Shown in pieces: positions 8,499 to 16,904 of a DNA stretch of 64,000 nucleotides. How positions within the stretch are numbered: position 1 is the first letter of the stretch; every line of letters starts with the position of its first letter. The position numbers and the translations under genes were made by a program. Under the pieces are notes generated by a model. The model saw only the letters and a list, made by a program, of their open reading frames with translations. It was not told the DNA's origin and made no database searches. Source of the stretch: Aphanothece sacrum FPU1 (GTDB taxonomy: Bacteria; Cyanobacteriota; Cyanobacteriia; Cyanobacteriales; Microcystaceae); assembly GCF_003864295.1 (NCBI RefSeq), contig NZ_BDQK01000001.1:728676-792675 (forward strand). Reading direction: 5' to 3'.

Positions 8499-9503
8499 AT
8501 GGTAATTCAAGCTTACGGAGTTCATCAAATGGGAGAAGCATTAAAACCCTTTGAATATGACCCTGGCCCATTAAGAGAGGAAGAAGTGGAAATTAATGTA
8601 GAATACTGCGGGATTTGTCACAGTGACTTAAGTATGCTCAATAATGAGTGGGGTATCTCCCAATATCCTTTAGTTCCTGGCCATGAAGTAGTAGGAAAAA
8701 TCGGGGCCGTCGGAGAAAAAGTTAAAACCCTCTCTCTCGGTCAAACAGTCGGTTTAGGCTGGTTTTCTCGGTCTTGTCTGACTTGTGAATGGTGTGTCGG
8801 TGGGGATCAAAATCTCTGTTTAACGGCTGAGGGAACCATTGTGGGGCGTTATGGCGGCTTTGCCAATAAAGTCAGGGCCCATCACGGTTGGGTTGTGCCT
8901 CTGCCGTCTGGACTCAATCCTCAAACGGCTGGCCCCTTGTTTTGTGGGGGGATTACAGTGTTTAATCCGATTATTGAATGCGGAGTACAACCGACTGATC
9001 GGGTAGGGGTTATTGGTATTGGGGGTTTAGGTCACATGGCCATCCAATTTCTCCATGCTTGGGGATGTGATGTTACTGCTTTTTCCGGGAGTCAAAATAA
9101 GGAACAAGAGGCACGAAATTTAGGGGCAAATCACTTTATTAATTCTAGGGATTCTCATGCTTTAAAATCAGTAGAAAATTCGTTTGATTTTATTATCTCA
9201 ACTGTTAATGCTGATTTGAATTGGAATGGTTATATCTTAGCTTTACGTCCTAAAGGTCGTTTACATTTTGTTGGGGTTACTCCTAATCCTATTTCTACTC
9301 AAGTTTTTCCTTTAATTGTAGGACAAAAATCGATTTCTGCAAGTCCTTTTGGAAGTCCTAGAAATGTCATGAAAATGTTAGAATTTGCAGCCCGTCATCA
9401 TATTGAACCAATGATTGAAACTTACCCCCTAGAGAATGTAAATGAAGCTTTAGAAAAGCTTCGTCAGGGTACACCTAGATACCGTTTAGTTCTAACTGTT
9501 TAA
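8499..9503 (+). CDS. Zinc-dependent NAD(P) alcohol dehydrogenase (YahK/cinnamyl alcohol dehydrogenase type)
   Basis: A medium-chain dehydrogenase of about 334 residues that interconverts aldehydes and alcohols. The catalytic zinc site is CGICHSD (near 37) and GHEVVG (near 62). The structural zinc cysteines follow in CLTCEWCVGGDQNLC, and the Rossmann fold is GIGGLGHMAIQF (near 168). The sequence belongs to the YahK/AdhA branch. I prefer the ATG at 8499, because AGGTGAT immediately upstream fits a Shine-Dalgarno; a GTG at 8493 overlaps that site. The Rossmann segment lacks an obvious acidic residue after strand two, which fits NADPH, but the cofactor is an inference. Confidence 0.92.
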   Translation: MVIQAYGVHQMGEALKPFEYDPGPLREEEVEINVEYCGICHSDLSMLNNEWGISQYPLVPGHEVVGKIGAVGEKVKTLSLGQTVGLGWFSRSCLTCEWCVGGDQNLCLTAEGTIVGRYGGFANKVRAHHGWVVPLPSGLNPQTAGPLFCGGITVFNPIIECGVQPTDRVGVIGIGGLGHMAIQFLHAWGCDVTAFSGSQNKEQEARNLGANHFINSRDSHALKSVENSFDFIISTVNADLNWNGYILALRPKGRLHFVGVTPNPISTQVFPLIVGQKSISASPFGSPRNVMKMLEFAARHHIEPMIETYPLENVNEALEKLRQGTPRYRLVLTV

Positions 9504-9544
9504 ACAATGAATAATTAACAATTAATTATTAATTATTCATTGTT
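9503..9544. terminator. AT-rich perfect hairpin after the alcohol dehydrogenase
   Basis: Two 16-base arms (aacaatgaataattaa and its reverse complement) enclose a 10-base loop directly downstream of the dehydrogenase stop. It could terminate transcription, though it lacks GC pairs and a long T run. A second AT hairpin with the same 10-base loop size is at 24542-24587. Confidence 0.5.
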
Positions 9545-9600
9545 ATTTATTGAAATTATTTGAAAATGCTATAATTAAAAAAATTTATTTAATTGTTTTT

Positions 9601-10161
9601 ATGATAACAAAAGTTACCCCTGCTAAATTCTCTGTCCAAGAATATCACCAAATAATTGAGACAGGAATTTTAGCTTATAGAAAAGTAGAATTAATTAATG
9701 GAATAATTATTGAAATGGCACCAGAAGGAACTGAACATAGCTATTATGGACAGAGTTTAGCTGACATTTTTCGATTATCTCTTTCGGGTCAAGTTTTGGT
9801 TAGAGAAAATAAACCGATAACTCTTTCAAATAACACTGAACCTGAACCTGATATTGCCCTTGTTCAACTACCTTCTACTCGATATTTATCTCATCATCCT
9901 TATCCTGAAGATATTTATTTATTAATAGAAATCTCTAAATCTACTCTAGCATTTGACAGTTCTGTTAAACGAAAAAATTATGCTAAAGAAGAAATTAAAG
10001 ATTATTGGATTGTTGATATCATTAATAAACAGTTAAAAATTTATCGTTCTCCATCTCAAGGAGACTATCAAGAAATTACAACATTAAAAGCAAATTCTAT
10101 TTTATCTCCTTTAGCTTTTCCTAATACGATAATTACGATACAAGAAATTTTTGCTAGTTAG
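9601..10161 (+). CDS. Uma2 family endonuclease-like protein
   Basis: A 186-residue member of the Uma2 (DUF820) family, a PD-(D/E)XK nuclease fold that is highly expanded in cyanobacteria. The core pattern is present: EPEPDIALV (near 80), LLIEISKST (near 107) and the KRKNYAKEEIKDYWIVD segment. The ATG at 9601 gives the usual N-terminus ending in SVQEYHQI; an upstream TTG at 9550 would add a hydrophobic stretch unlike the family. Most Uma2 proteins have no proven function. Confidence 0.88.
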   Translation: MITKVTPAKFSVQEYHQIIETGILAYRKVELINGIIIEMAPEGTEHSYYGQSLADIFRLSLSGQVLVRENKPITLSNNTEPEPDIALVQLPSTRYLSHHPYPEDIYLLIEISKSTLAFDSSVKRKNYAKEEIKDYWIVDIINKQLKIYRSPSQGDYQEITTLKANSILSPLAFPNTIITIQEIFAS

Positions 10162-10217
10162 ACTCTTTTGGCTATTTTGCGATAGAATATTAAACATATT
10201 GTGTAATAATAGTAATT

Positions 10218-11729
10218 ATGGCTAGAGATCTACGGGGATTCATTAAACAACTCGAACAAAGAGGTCAACTAAAACGCATCACGACTTTAGTTGATTCTGA
10301 CTTAGAAATTGCTGAAATCTCTAACCGAATGTTACAAGCAGGGGGCCCAGCTTTACTTTTTGAGAACGTCAAAGGGTCTAAGTTTTCTGTTGCTATTAAT
10401 TTAATGGGAACAGTAGAACGCATTTGTTGGTGCATGAACATGGAACAACCCCAAGAATTAGAAAAATTAGGGGAAAAGTTAGCTTTATTACAACAACCGA
10501 AACCTCCAAAAAAGATTTCTCAAGCTATTGATTTTGGTAAAGTATTATTTGACGTTCTCAAAGCAAAACCTGGTCGAGATTTTTTTCCCTCTTGTCAACA
10601 AGTTATCATCGAAAAGGAAGAATTAGATCTCAATAGTTTACCTCTTATTCGTCCCTATCCAGGAGATGCTGGAAAAATCATTACGTTGGGACTTGTTATT
10701 ACAAAAGACTGCGAAACTGGAACCGCAAATGTGGGAGTTTATCGCTTACAACTTCAATCTAATAATACTATGACCGTCCATTGGTTATCGATACGGGGTG
10801 GGGCCAGACATTTACGAAAAGCTGCCGAAAATGGCAAAAAATTAGAAGTTGCGATTGCTTTAGGGGTTGATCCTTTAATTATTATGGCCGCAGCTACTCC
10901 CATTCCCGTAGACTTATCAGAATGGTTATTTGCAGGGTTATATGGAGGATCTGGGGTACAATTAGCCAAATGCAAAACCCTTGACTTAGAAGTCCCGGCC
11001 GATGCAGAATTTATCTTAGAAGGAACTATTACCCCTGGGGAAGTGTTACCAGATGGCCCTTTTGGGGATCACATGGGGTATTACGGGGGAGTAGAAGACT
11101 CTCCTCTGGTTCGCTTTCACTGCATGACTCATCGTCGAGATCCCATCTATTTAACCACCTTTAGTGGTCGTCCCCCCAAAGAAGAAGCAATGATGGCGAT
11201 CGCATTGAATCGCATTTACACACCCATTTTACGGCAACAAGTCTCAGAAATTCGGGACTTTTTCTTACCGATGGAAGCTTTAAGTTATAAAGCGGCTATT
11301 ATTTCTATTGACAAAGCTTATCCAGGTCAAGCTAGAAGGGCAGCTTTAGCGTTTTGGAGTGCCTTACCTCAATTTACTTATACCAAATTTGTGATCGTTG
11401 TGGATCAAGAAATTAATATTCGTGATCCTCGTCAAGTGGTTTGGGCCATAAGTTCTAAAGTTGACCCATCACGGGATGTCTTTATCTTACCAGAAACTCC
11501 TTTTGATACCTTAGATTTTGCTTGCGAAAAAATCGGTTTAGGGGGAAGAATGGGAATAGATGCAACGACAAAAATGTATCCTGAAACTGATCATGAATGG
11601 GGAAAAACATTAGAGTCTGATGCTGATATTGCAGCAATGGTTGATCGTCGTTGGGATGAGTATGGATTAGGAGATATTATATTAACTGAAGTTGATCCTA
11701 ATTTATTTGGTTATGATTTTATACGTTAA
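10218..11729 (+). CDS. ubiD: UbiD family decarboxylase (plastoquinone pathway)
   Basis: A 503-residue UbiD-type decarboxylase that uses prenylated FMN made by a UbiX partner. Family stretches include MARDLRGFIKQLEQRGQL at the start, GVYRLQLQSNNTMTVHWL, the E-x-x-x-R-type segment around EGTITPGEVLPDGPFGDHMG and the C-terminal DHEWGKTLESDADIAAMVD. In cyanobacteria the homologue is thought to decarboxylate the prenylated 4-hydroxybenzoate precursor of plastoquinone. Solanesyl diphosphate synthase, which would make the side chain, is at 56013 in the same window. No UbiX gene is adjacent. Confidence 0.92.
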   Translation: MARDLRGFIKQLEQRGQLKRITTLVDSDLEIAEISNRMLQAGGPALLFENVKGSKFSVAINLMGTVERICWCMNMEQPQELEKLGEKLALLQQPKPPKKISQAIDFGKVLFDVLKAKPGRDFFPSCQQVIIEKEELDLNSLPLIRPYPGDAGKIITLGLVITKDCETGTANVGVYRLQLQSNNTMTVHWLSIRGGARHLRKAAENGKKLEVAIALGVDPLIIMAAATPIPVDLSEWLFAGLYGGSGVQLAKCKTLDLEVPADAEFILEGTITPGEVLPDGPFGDHMGYYGGVEDSPLVRFHCMTHRRDPIYLTTFSGRPPKEEAMMAIALNRIYTPILRQQVSEIRDFFLPMEALSYKAAIISIDKAYPGQARRAALAFWSALPQFTYTKFVIVVDQEINIRDPRQVVWAISSKVDPSRDVFILPETPFDTLDFACEKIGLGGRMGIDATTKMYPETDHEWGKTLESDADIAAMVDRRWDEYGLGDIILTEVDPNLFGYDFIR

Positions 11730-11747
11730 GTCAAAGAGGACAAAAAT

Positions 11748-12014
11748 ATGCAAGCGACTAAAGTTAAAGGAATTATTAATCAAGAGGGTAAACTAATCAT
11801 TGAAGACCCGATTAATCTTGTTCCTGGAGAAGTAGAGGTTATTGTGTTACAGTCAATTAATCTCCAAACTGAACAGTTATCCGTACCAAAAAGACAGTCA
11901 CCCTCTCAGGTAAAAGCATTAAAAGAATGGTTTGAAAACACTCAACCTACATCTGCTGATTTTGATCCCGAACAAGCAAAATGGGAATACTTAAAGGAAA
12001 AACATAACCTATGA
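11748..12014 (+). CDS. Antitoxin-like protein paired with a PIN toxin
   Basis: An 88-residue protein with a short beta-rich N-terminus (KVKGIINQEGKLIIEDPINL) and an acidic C-terminal tail (DFDPEQAKWEYLKEKHNL) that would suit toxin wrapping. A clear ribosome site (AGAGGA) lies 7 bases before the ATG. The stop overlaps the start of the PIN gene by four bases (ATGA at 12011-12014), the usual arrangement for antitoxin-toxin pairs. No DNA-binding fold is obvious, so the antitoxin role rests on context. Confidence 0.7.
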   Translation: MQATKVKGIINQEGKLIIEDPINLVPGEVEVIVLQSINLQTEQLSVPKRQSPSQVKALKEWFENTQPTSADFDPEQAKWEYLKEKHNL

Positions 12015-12424
12015 ATGTTCTAATTGATACTAACGTTATTATTGATATCGCATTAGAACGTCAACCGCATTTTGTCGACAGTGATCGCGTTCTATCTTTA
12101 GCTGAACAAAATCAAATTAAAGGATATATTTCTGCTTCAACTTTTGGCGATTTATACTATATTATTAATCGGAATAAAGGCAGAATAGTTACTCTAGATT
12201 TTATCAGCAAAGTTTGTCAATGTTGTCAAGTAGCGACTGTTGATGCTATGGTAATTGATATGGCGTTGAATGCTAACTTTAATGATTTTGAAGATGGGAT
12301 TCAATATAGTTGTGCAATGGTGAATCAAATTGAAATAATTGTCACTCGTAATCCTCAAGATTTCCCGGTGACAACCTCCCTAATTTTAACACCATCCCAA
12401 TTAATTGAACAATATCTTTTATAA
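12011..12424 (+). CDS. PIN domain ribonuclease toxin (VapC-like)
   Basis: A 137-residue PIN domain protein. The Mg2+-binding acidic residues are visible in order: D6 in LIDTNVIID, a Glu/Asp in the middle (VDAMVIDMA region), and D94-D97 in FNDFEDGIQ, followed by IVTRNPQDFP, typical of PIN proteins. VapC-type toxins cleave RNA, commonly tRNA. It is translationally coupled to the 11748 gene by a four-base overlap. Its stop is separated by only 2 bp from the stop of the convergent hicB. Confidence 0.85.
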   Translation: MNVLIDTNVIIDIALERQPHFVDSDRVLSLAEQNQIKGYISASTFGDLYYIINRNKGRIVTLDFISKVCQCCQVATVDAMVIDMALNANFNDFEDGIQYSCAMVNQIEIIVTRNPQDFPVTTSLILTPSQLIEQYLL

Positions 12425-12426
12425 TG

Positions 12427-12666
12427 CTAAAAAGTTCTACTGTAATCTTTTCTTCTTGTTGCTACAGGTAGATCTTCACCATCAGTTTTGTAGCATTCTT
12501 TCATTCCCTCCCAAGCTTCATAAAGTTCATTAAGCGCACTTTCAGGGGTATCACCAAATGCTGAAACATTAGGCAAGTCTAGCAAATAAGCCAGCCAATC
12601 GCCATCCTCATCACAATAGAGATTGATTGTATGGCCATCCCAATCATAATCAATAGGTCTATCCAT
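12427..12666 (-). CDS. hicB: HicB-like antitoxin
   Basis: A short HicB-type protein of about 79 residues (83 if the ATG at 12678 is used). The partial RNase-H-like fold is seen in INLYCDEDGDWLAYLLDLPNVSAFGDTPESAL. The C-terminal ribbon-helix-helix or HTH DNA-binding part of long HicB proteins is absent, so autoregulation by this protein alone is doubtful. The ATG at 12666 overlaps the hicA stop by 8 bases, pointing to translational coupling. Confidence 0.8.
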   Translation of the reverse strand: MDRPIDYDWDGHTINLYCDEDGDWLAYLLDLPNVSAFGDTPESALNELYEAWEGMKECYKTDGEDLPVATRRKDYSRTF

Positions 12667-12898
12667 TTTCTCTATCATAGGTCTCCAAAAATTGTTTGAC
12701 TTGATAAGCTTTTGCTTTTCCATCTTTCATCGGTTGAATAGAAATGCGATATTTATTAGGAGAATACCAAAAACGGTGACTGCCACGTTGACGCTTTAAT
12801 TCCCATCTGCATAGTAACAATAACGATTCAAAATCATCAAAGCTTAAGCCTTGCGGGTTTCTCCTGGCCTGTTCTAAGATTTTTTCTTTTTTTCCCAT
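12659..12898 (-). CDS. hicA: HicA-like mRNA interferase toxin
   Basis: A 79-residue dsRBD-fold HicA protein. The catalytic His is in RQRGSHRFWYSP (near residue 41), followed by the beta hairpin RISIQPMKDGKAKAYQVKQFL. The N-terminus (EQARRNPQGLSFDDFESLL) matches the first helix region of the family. Toxin precedes antitoxin, the normal hicAB order, and the two reading frames overlap. This family cleaves translated mRNA when free of HicB. Confidence 0.85.
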   Translation of the reverse strand: MGKKEKILEQARRNPQGLSFDDFESLLLLCRWELKRQRGSHRFWYSPNKYRISIQPMKDGKAKAYQVKQFLETYDRENG

Positions 12899-13098
12899 GA
12901 CTGTAACTACATAGTTTCAATTTAGCACATTTTCCCCAATTCTTCCACACTAACACTGATGAATTAAATTTCGTTTAAACGTTATTTTTTTAGAATTATT
13001 TAATATTCGGCCTGATCAAACAAAAAGTGCATAATGATATTCATGGGTGTCAACTTAAGTCCAAAAGGCTTATTATCTAAAAACTGAGTCATTTATTT

Positions 13099-14976
13099 AT
13101 GTCTATTTTTGCTTCTTTTTCTCCCATTGCTGCCATTGCTACAACTTCTCCTGCTATCTCTATTTTACAGCCCTTATGTCAAACTATTGGGGCAACTTTA
13201 TATATCAAAGATTCTCTAATTCCTCTAGAAAATACTCACGCTTATCAAGGATCTTTAAAAGACCATTTAGCCACTATTTGGGAGCAAAATAATGCGTTTA
13301 TTTTTTGTTTGGCGATGGGGGCTGTTGTTCGTCTAATTGCCACTTTATTGGGGCATAAATCAACTGATCCGGCGATAATTGTAGTTGATCCATCGGGTCA
13401 ATTTGTAATTAGTTTATGTAGTGGTCATGAAGGTGGTGCTGATAGATTAACTCAATTAATTGCCCATCAACTGAATGCCACCCCAATTATTACAAGTGCC
13501 TCTACTAATTTAAGTATACCAGGAATTGACATTTTAGGTAAACCGTTTGGATGGGTTAAAGGGCCAGGAAATTGGACTGCGGTGAGTCATGCGATCGCTT
13601 GTGGAGAGACAGTTCAAGTAATACAAGAAAGCGGCTCAACTTTATGGCAACATAACTTACCGGAGTCTCATTCATTTTACTTTGGTTGGCCAGAAATTAG
13701 TGAAGAAATTAACCCTAAAGCGCGTATCTGGATTAGTTCAACTTTGCGGCGTTTTTCTCCTGACTCTGATCTCCCTAAAATTCAATGGTATCCTCGCGTT
13801 TTATGGGTAGGAATCGGTTGTATTCGAGGAACTTCTCAAAGTTTAATTGAAAAAGCGATCAAGCAAGTTTATCAACAGTATCATTTAGCTACTGAATCTA
13901 TAGCTGGAATCGCTACTATTGATATTAAAGCAGATGAAATAGGTCTAGTAAAATACTGTGAAGTTAAAGAGTTACCCTTACTTACTTTTTCGGGTGATGT
14001 ATTAAAAATGGTAGAGGTTCCTAACCCTTCAGATGTAGTTAAGCAAGAAGTGGGAACCCCTAGTGTTGCCGAAGCTGCTGCTATTTATGCTGCTACAATA
14101 AAATCCTCTGAGTCTGTATCTAGTTTACCGTCTCTGCTAGTACCAAAACAAATCATTAAATCTGAAGAAGAAATCGGAACTGTAACAGTAGCGATAGCCA
14201 AATCTAATATAGAATATACAGGAAAAATAGGGCAATTATATTTAGTGGGAATGGGGCCAGGAAGTCTTGATCAAATTACCCCTGCGGCTAAAACTGCCAT
14301 TACTCAAGCGGATGCAATTATTGGCTATTCTCTTTATTTAGACTTAATCAAACCCCTAAAACGTCCTGGACAAATTATCGAAGCATTACCCATTACCCAA
14401 GAGAGAAAACGGGCCCAAAGAGCGATAGAATTAGCACAATGGGGATTAACCGTAGCCGTGATTTCATCAGGAGATTGTGGCATTTATGGCATGGGAGGAT
14501 TAGTCTTAGAAGAACTACAAAATCAAGGATGGGATGGTAATATTCCTCAAATTGAAGTATTTCCAGGAATTACCGCATTACAAGCAGCAGCAGCAAGAGT
14601 AGGAACCCCTTTAATGCACGATTTTTGCGCCATTAGTTTAAGTGATTTATTAACCCCTTGGACAGTCATAGAAAAGCGACTAGAAGCAGCAGCAAAAGGA
14701 GACTTTGTTACCGCTATTTATAACCCGCGATCGCAAACTCGTACTGAACAAATTAGTCATGCACAACGTATTTTTTTAGCATATCGCAATGAAACAACTC
14801 CCATTGCCTTAGTGCGTTCTGCTTACCGAAAAGATGAAAAAATTATATTAACAAATTTAACAGAAATGCTCAATTTTACCATTGATATGTTAACCATAGT
14901 ATTAATTGGGAATAGTAGCACCCGTCATTATGAACAGTGGATGATCACACCAAGAGGTTATTTAGGGTTTGACTAG
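13099..14976 (+). CDS. cobJ: CbiG-CobJ fusion, cobalt-precorrin-5A hydrolase and precorrin-3B C17-methyltransferase
   Basis: A 625-residue bifunctional enzyme of corrin ring synthesis. Residues 1 to about 330 are CbiG: ALAMGAVVRL-like segment near 70, CSGHEGGADRLTQLI near 112 and WVGIGCIRGTS near 235. Residues from about 375 are the SAM-dependent tetrapyrrole methylase: YLVGMGPGSLDQITPAA, AVISSGDCGIYGMGG and FPGITALQAAAARVG. The methylase catalyses ring contraction; CbiG opens the lactone and releases acetaldehyde. This fusion is known from other cyanobacteria. A linker of about 40 residues joins the halves. I saw no cobalamin riboswitch in the 200-bp gap upstream. Confidence 0.93.
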   Translation: MSIFASFSPIAAIATTSPAISILQPLCQTIGATLYIKDSLIPLENTHAYQGSLKDHLATIWEQNNAFIFCLAMGAVVRLIATLLGHKSTDPAIIVVDPSGQFVISLCSGHEGGADRLTQLIAHQLNATPIITSASTNLSIPGIDILGKPFGWVKGPGNWTAVSHAIACGETVQVIQESGSTLWQHNLPESHSFYFGWPEISEEINPKARIWISSTLRRFSPDSDLPKIQWYPRVLWVGIGCIRGTSQSLIEKAIKQVYQQYHLATESIAGIATIDIKADEIGLVKYCEVKELPLLTFSGDVLKMVEVPNPSDVVKQEVGTPSVAEAAAIYAATIKSSESVSSLPSLLVPKQIIKSEEEIGTVTVAIAKSNIEYTGKIGQLYLVGMGPGSLDQITPAAKTAITQADAIIGYSLYLDLIKPLKRPGQIIEALPITQERKRAQRAIELAQWGLTVAVISSGDCGIYGMGGLVLEELQNQGWDGNIPQIEVFPGITALQAAAARVGTPLMHDFCAISLSDLLTPWTVIEKRLEAAAKGDFVTAIYNPRSQTRTEQISHAQRIFLAYRNETTPIALVRSAYRKDEKIILTNLTEMLNFTIDMLTIVLIGNSSTRHYEQWMITPRGYLGFD

Positions 14977-14990
14977 ATAGAGAATAAGCC

Positions 14991-16841
14991 ATGTTTACAT
15001 TAAAATGTGTAGTCAAAATGAGGAAAATAATTAGTTTAGGGATAATTACTTTTTTATTAATAGTAATTCCTCTAATTAGTTTAGGACAAATACCCACAAC
15101 AAACCCTACACCTATCAACTTAAGAAATTATTCTCCTGTAATAGTAGATGGTAGAAGAATCTTTGATGTGGGTAATTTTAGGGATTATAGCGCACAACAA
15201 AGAGCAAAAATTATAAATGAAGCAATTGTAAAAGAAATCAATTCTGCCGTTCCTATTAAATTAGAAATAATTGAAGAAAATAAACAAGCTATTATTGTTA
15301 ATAAAGCGACAAAACATCATTTAGTAACTCTTACTGATAGTGATATAATTTCTGCCACTTCCATGTTTGGACAAACATTTATTTGGAAAGAGGAATTAGA
15401 AAAAGCTTTAAAAAGAGCGCAATATGAAAGAACAGAGGCTTATTTTAAGAGAACTTTATGGACAGCTATTATCGTTTTTATCGGAGGCATAATATTTCAT
15501 GGTTTATTAATTCTTATAAATCAATTCTTAAATCGTAATTTGTTACCCCATCTCAATAGTAAAGCATCCTTTCTTTATGGTTGGAAAGCTATTATTCAAG
15601 TCTCACTTAAACTATTTAGTTTATTGTATCCTGTTATTTTATGGTTAATTATCTTCTTTTATATTAGTGATATTTTTCCTGTTTCTAGGATTATCAGATA
15701 TGAATTATTTGATATATTAGGAAGACCCATGATTAATCTCGGACAAAAGACTTATTCTATCTTAGAATTTATCTGGTTATTCTTATTAACTATAAGTTTA
15801 TGGTTTAGTGTAAAAGGAGTAACCTTTCTCTTAAAGTTTTATGTGATTAAACCCACTGGTGCAAGTTTGGGTATTCAAGAAGTTATTACAGTTTTAAGTC
15901 AATACTTTTTAACCTTTTTAGGATTAATTATATTATGGAGAATTTGGGGATTTGATTTATCTGTTTTAGCTATTTTAGGAAGTGTTTTGGGAGTAGGAAT
16001 TGGTTTCGGTTTACAAAATATTGCTAATAATTTTATCAGTGGATTAATTATTACAATTGAAAGACCTATTCAAGTTGGAGACTTTATTCAAATAGGAGAA
16101 TTTACAGGAACAGTACAGCGAATTGGAGCAAGAAGTACAGAAATAAGAACTTTTAAACAAATGACTATTATTATTCCTAATTCTAGTTTTTTACAAAAAG
16201 AAGTGATAAACTGGAGTCACGGAAACCCTGTCTCAGCCATAACAATTCCTATCCAAATATCTAATAATTATAATATTCAAAAAGTCAAAAATACTTTACT
16301 AAAAGCTGCTCAAAGTCATCCCGATGTTCTAATTGTTCCCCGTCCTAAAGTCTTATTAACCCAAATAGATCAATCCTTTCTACTTTTTCAATTAATGGTT
16401 TGGCTAAAAGATCCTAAATTACAGTTTTTTATTCAGAGTGATCTCAACTATCGTATCCAAGAACAATTACATTCATATCAAGGAGAAAACACCTTAGAAT
16501 TAGAGATTGAAGCAACAGAAATGATATCTGATATCTCAGAATCATCAATTTTTATAGAAGATCGTTTATCTCAAGAAGAACTTGACAAAATGATCGAAAA
16601 AATGCGATCATTAGAAGGAATAGAAATTAAAGATCGCCGTTATCGACTCAATGTTTATTCCCATTGTTTTATTGGTTCAGAAGCGGTAGATTGGTTAACA
16701 GAACATTTTAATTGTTTAAGACAAGAAGCAATTGAATTAGGTCAAATTTTAGTTGAAAGGAAAATCATTCATCATGTTACGGATGAACATCCTTTTGAAG
16801 ATGATTATTTATTTTATCGGTTTTATCTAGATGAACTTTAA
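14991..16841 (+). CDS. MscS family mechanosensitive channel with C-terminal DEP domain
   Basis: A 616-residue inner membrane protein. An N-terminal signal-like segment (LGIITFLLIVIPLISLG) and an extracytoplasmic region precede four membrane helices (about 155-180, 205-230, 258-288, 300-322). The MscS pore helix and beta domain are clear: SVLGVGIGFGLQNIANNFIS near 335, PIQVGDFIQIGEFTGTVQRI near 362 and the RSTEIRTF...IPNSSF segment. After the vestibule domain the last 80 residues form a DEP domain (FIGSEAVDWLTEHFNCLRQE near 560, ending DDYLFYRFYLDEL). DEP domains bind membranes or signalling partners, so channel gating or placement may be coupled to a signal. The gene follows cobJ by 14 bp. 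Confidence 0.88.
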   Translation: MFTLKCVVKMRKIISLGIITFLLIVIPLISLGQIPTTNPTPINLRNYSPVIVDGRRIFDVGNFRDYSAQQRAKIINEAIVKEINSAVPIKLEIIEENKQAIIVNKATKHHLVTLTDSDIISATSMFGQTFIWKEELEKALKRAQYERTEAYFKRTLWTAIIVFIGGIIFHGLLILINQFLNRNLLPHLNSKASFLYGWKAIIQVSLKLFSLLYPVILWLIIFFYISDIFPVSRIIRYELFDILGRPMINLGQKTYSILEFIWLFLLTISLWFSVKGVTFLLKFYVIKPTGASLGIQEVITVLSQYFLTFLGLIILWRIWGFDLSVLAILGSVLGVGIGFGLQNIANNFISGLIITIERPIQVGDFIQIGEFTGTVQRIGARSTEIRTFKQMTIIIPNSSFLQKEVINWSHGNPVSAITIPIQISNNYNIQKVKNTLLKAAQSHPDVLIVPRPKVLLTQIDQSFLLFQLMVWLKDPKLQFFIQSDLNYRIQEQLHSYQGENTLELEIEATEMISDISESSIFIEDRLSQEELDKMIEKMRSLEGIEIKDRRYRLNVYSHCFIGSEAVDWLTEHFNCLRQEAIELGQILVERKIIHHVTDEHPFEDDYLFYRFYLDEL

Positions 16842-16904
16842 ACATATTTATCTACAAGTGTTATGCTAGGAAATAATGCTCGAATTATCCCCAAATTAAA
16901 GACA

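Noticed and set aside
12899-13098. Cobalamin riboswitch before the CbiG-CobJ gene
   Set aside because: No B12-box-like conserved sequence or suitable hairpin set was seen in the 200-bp gap.
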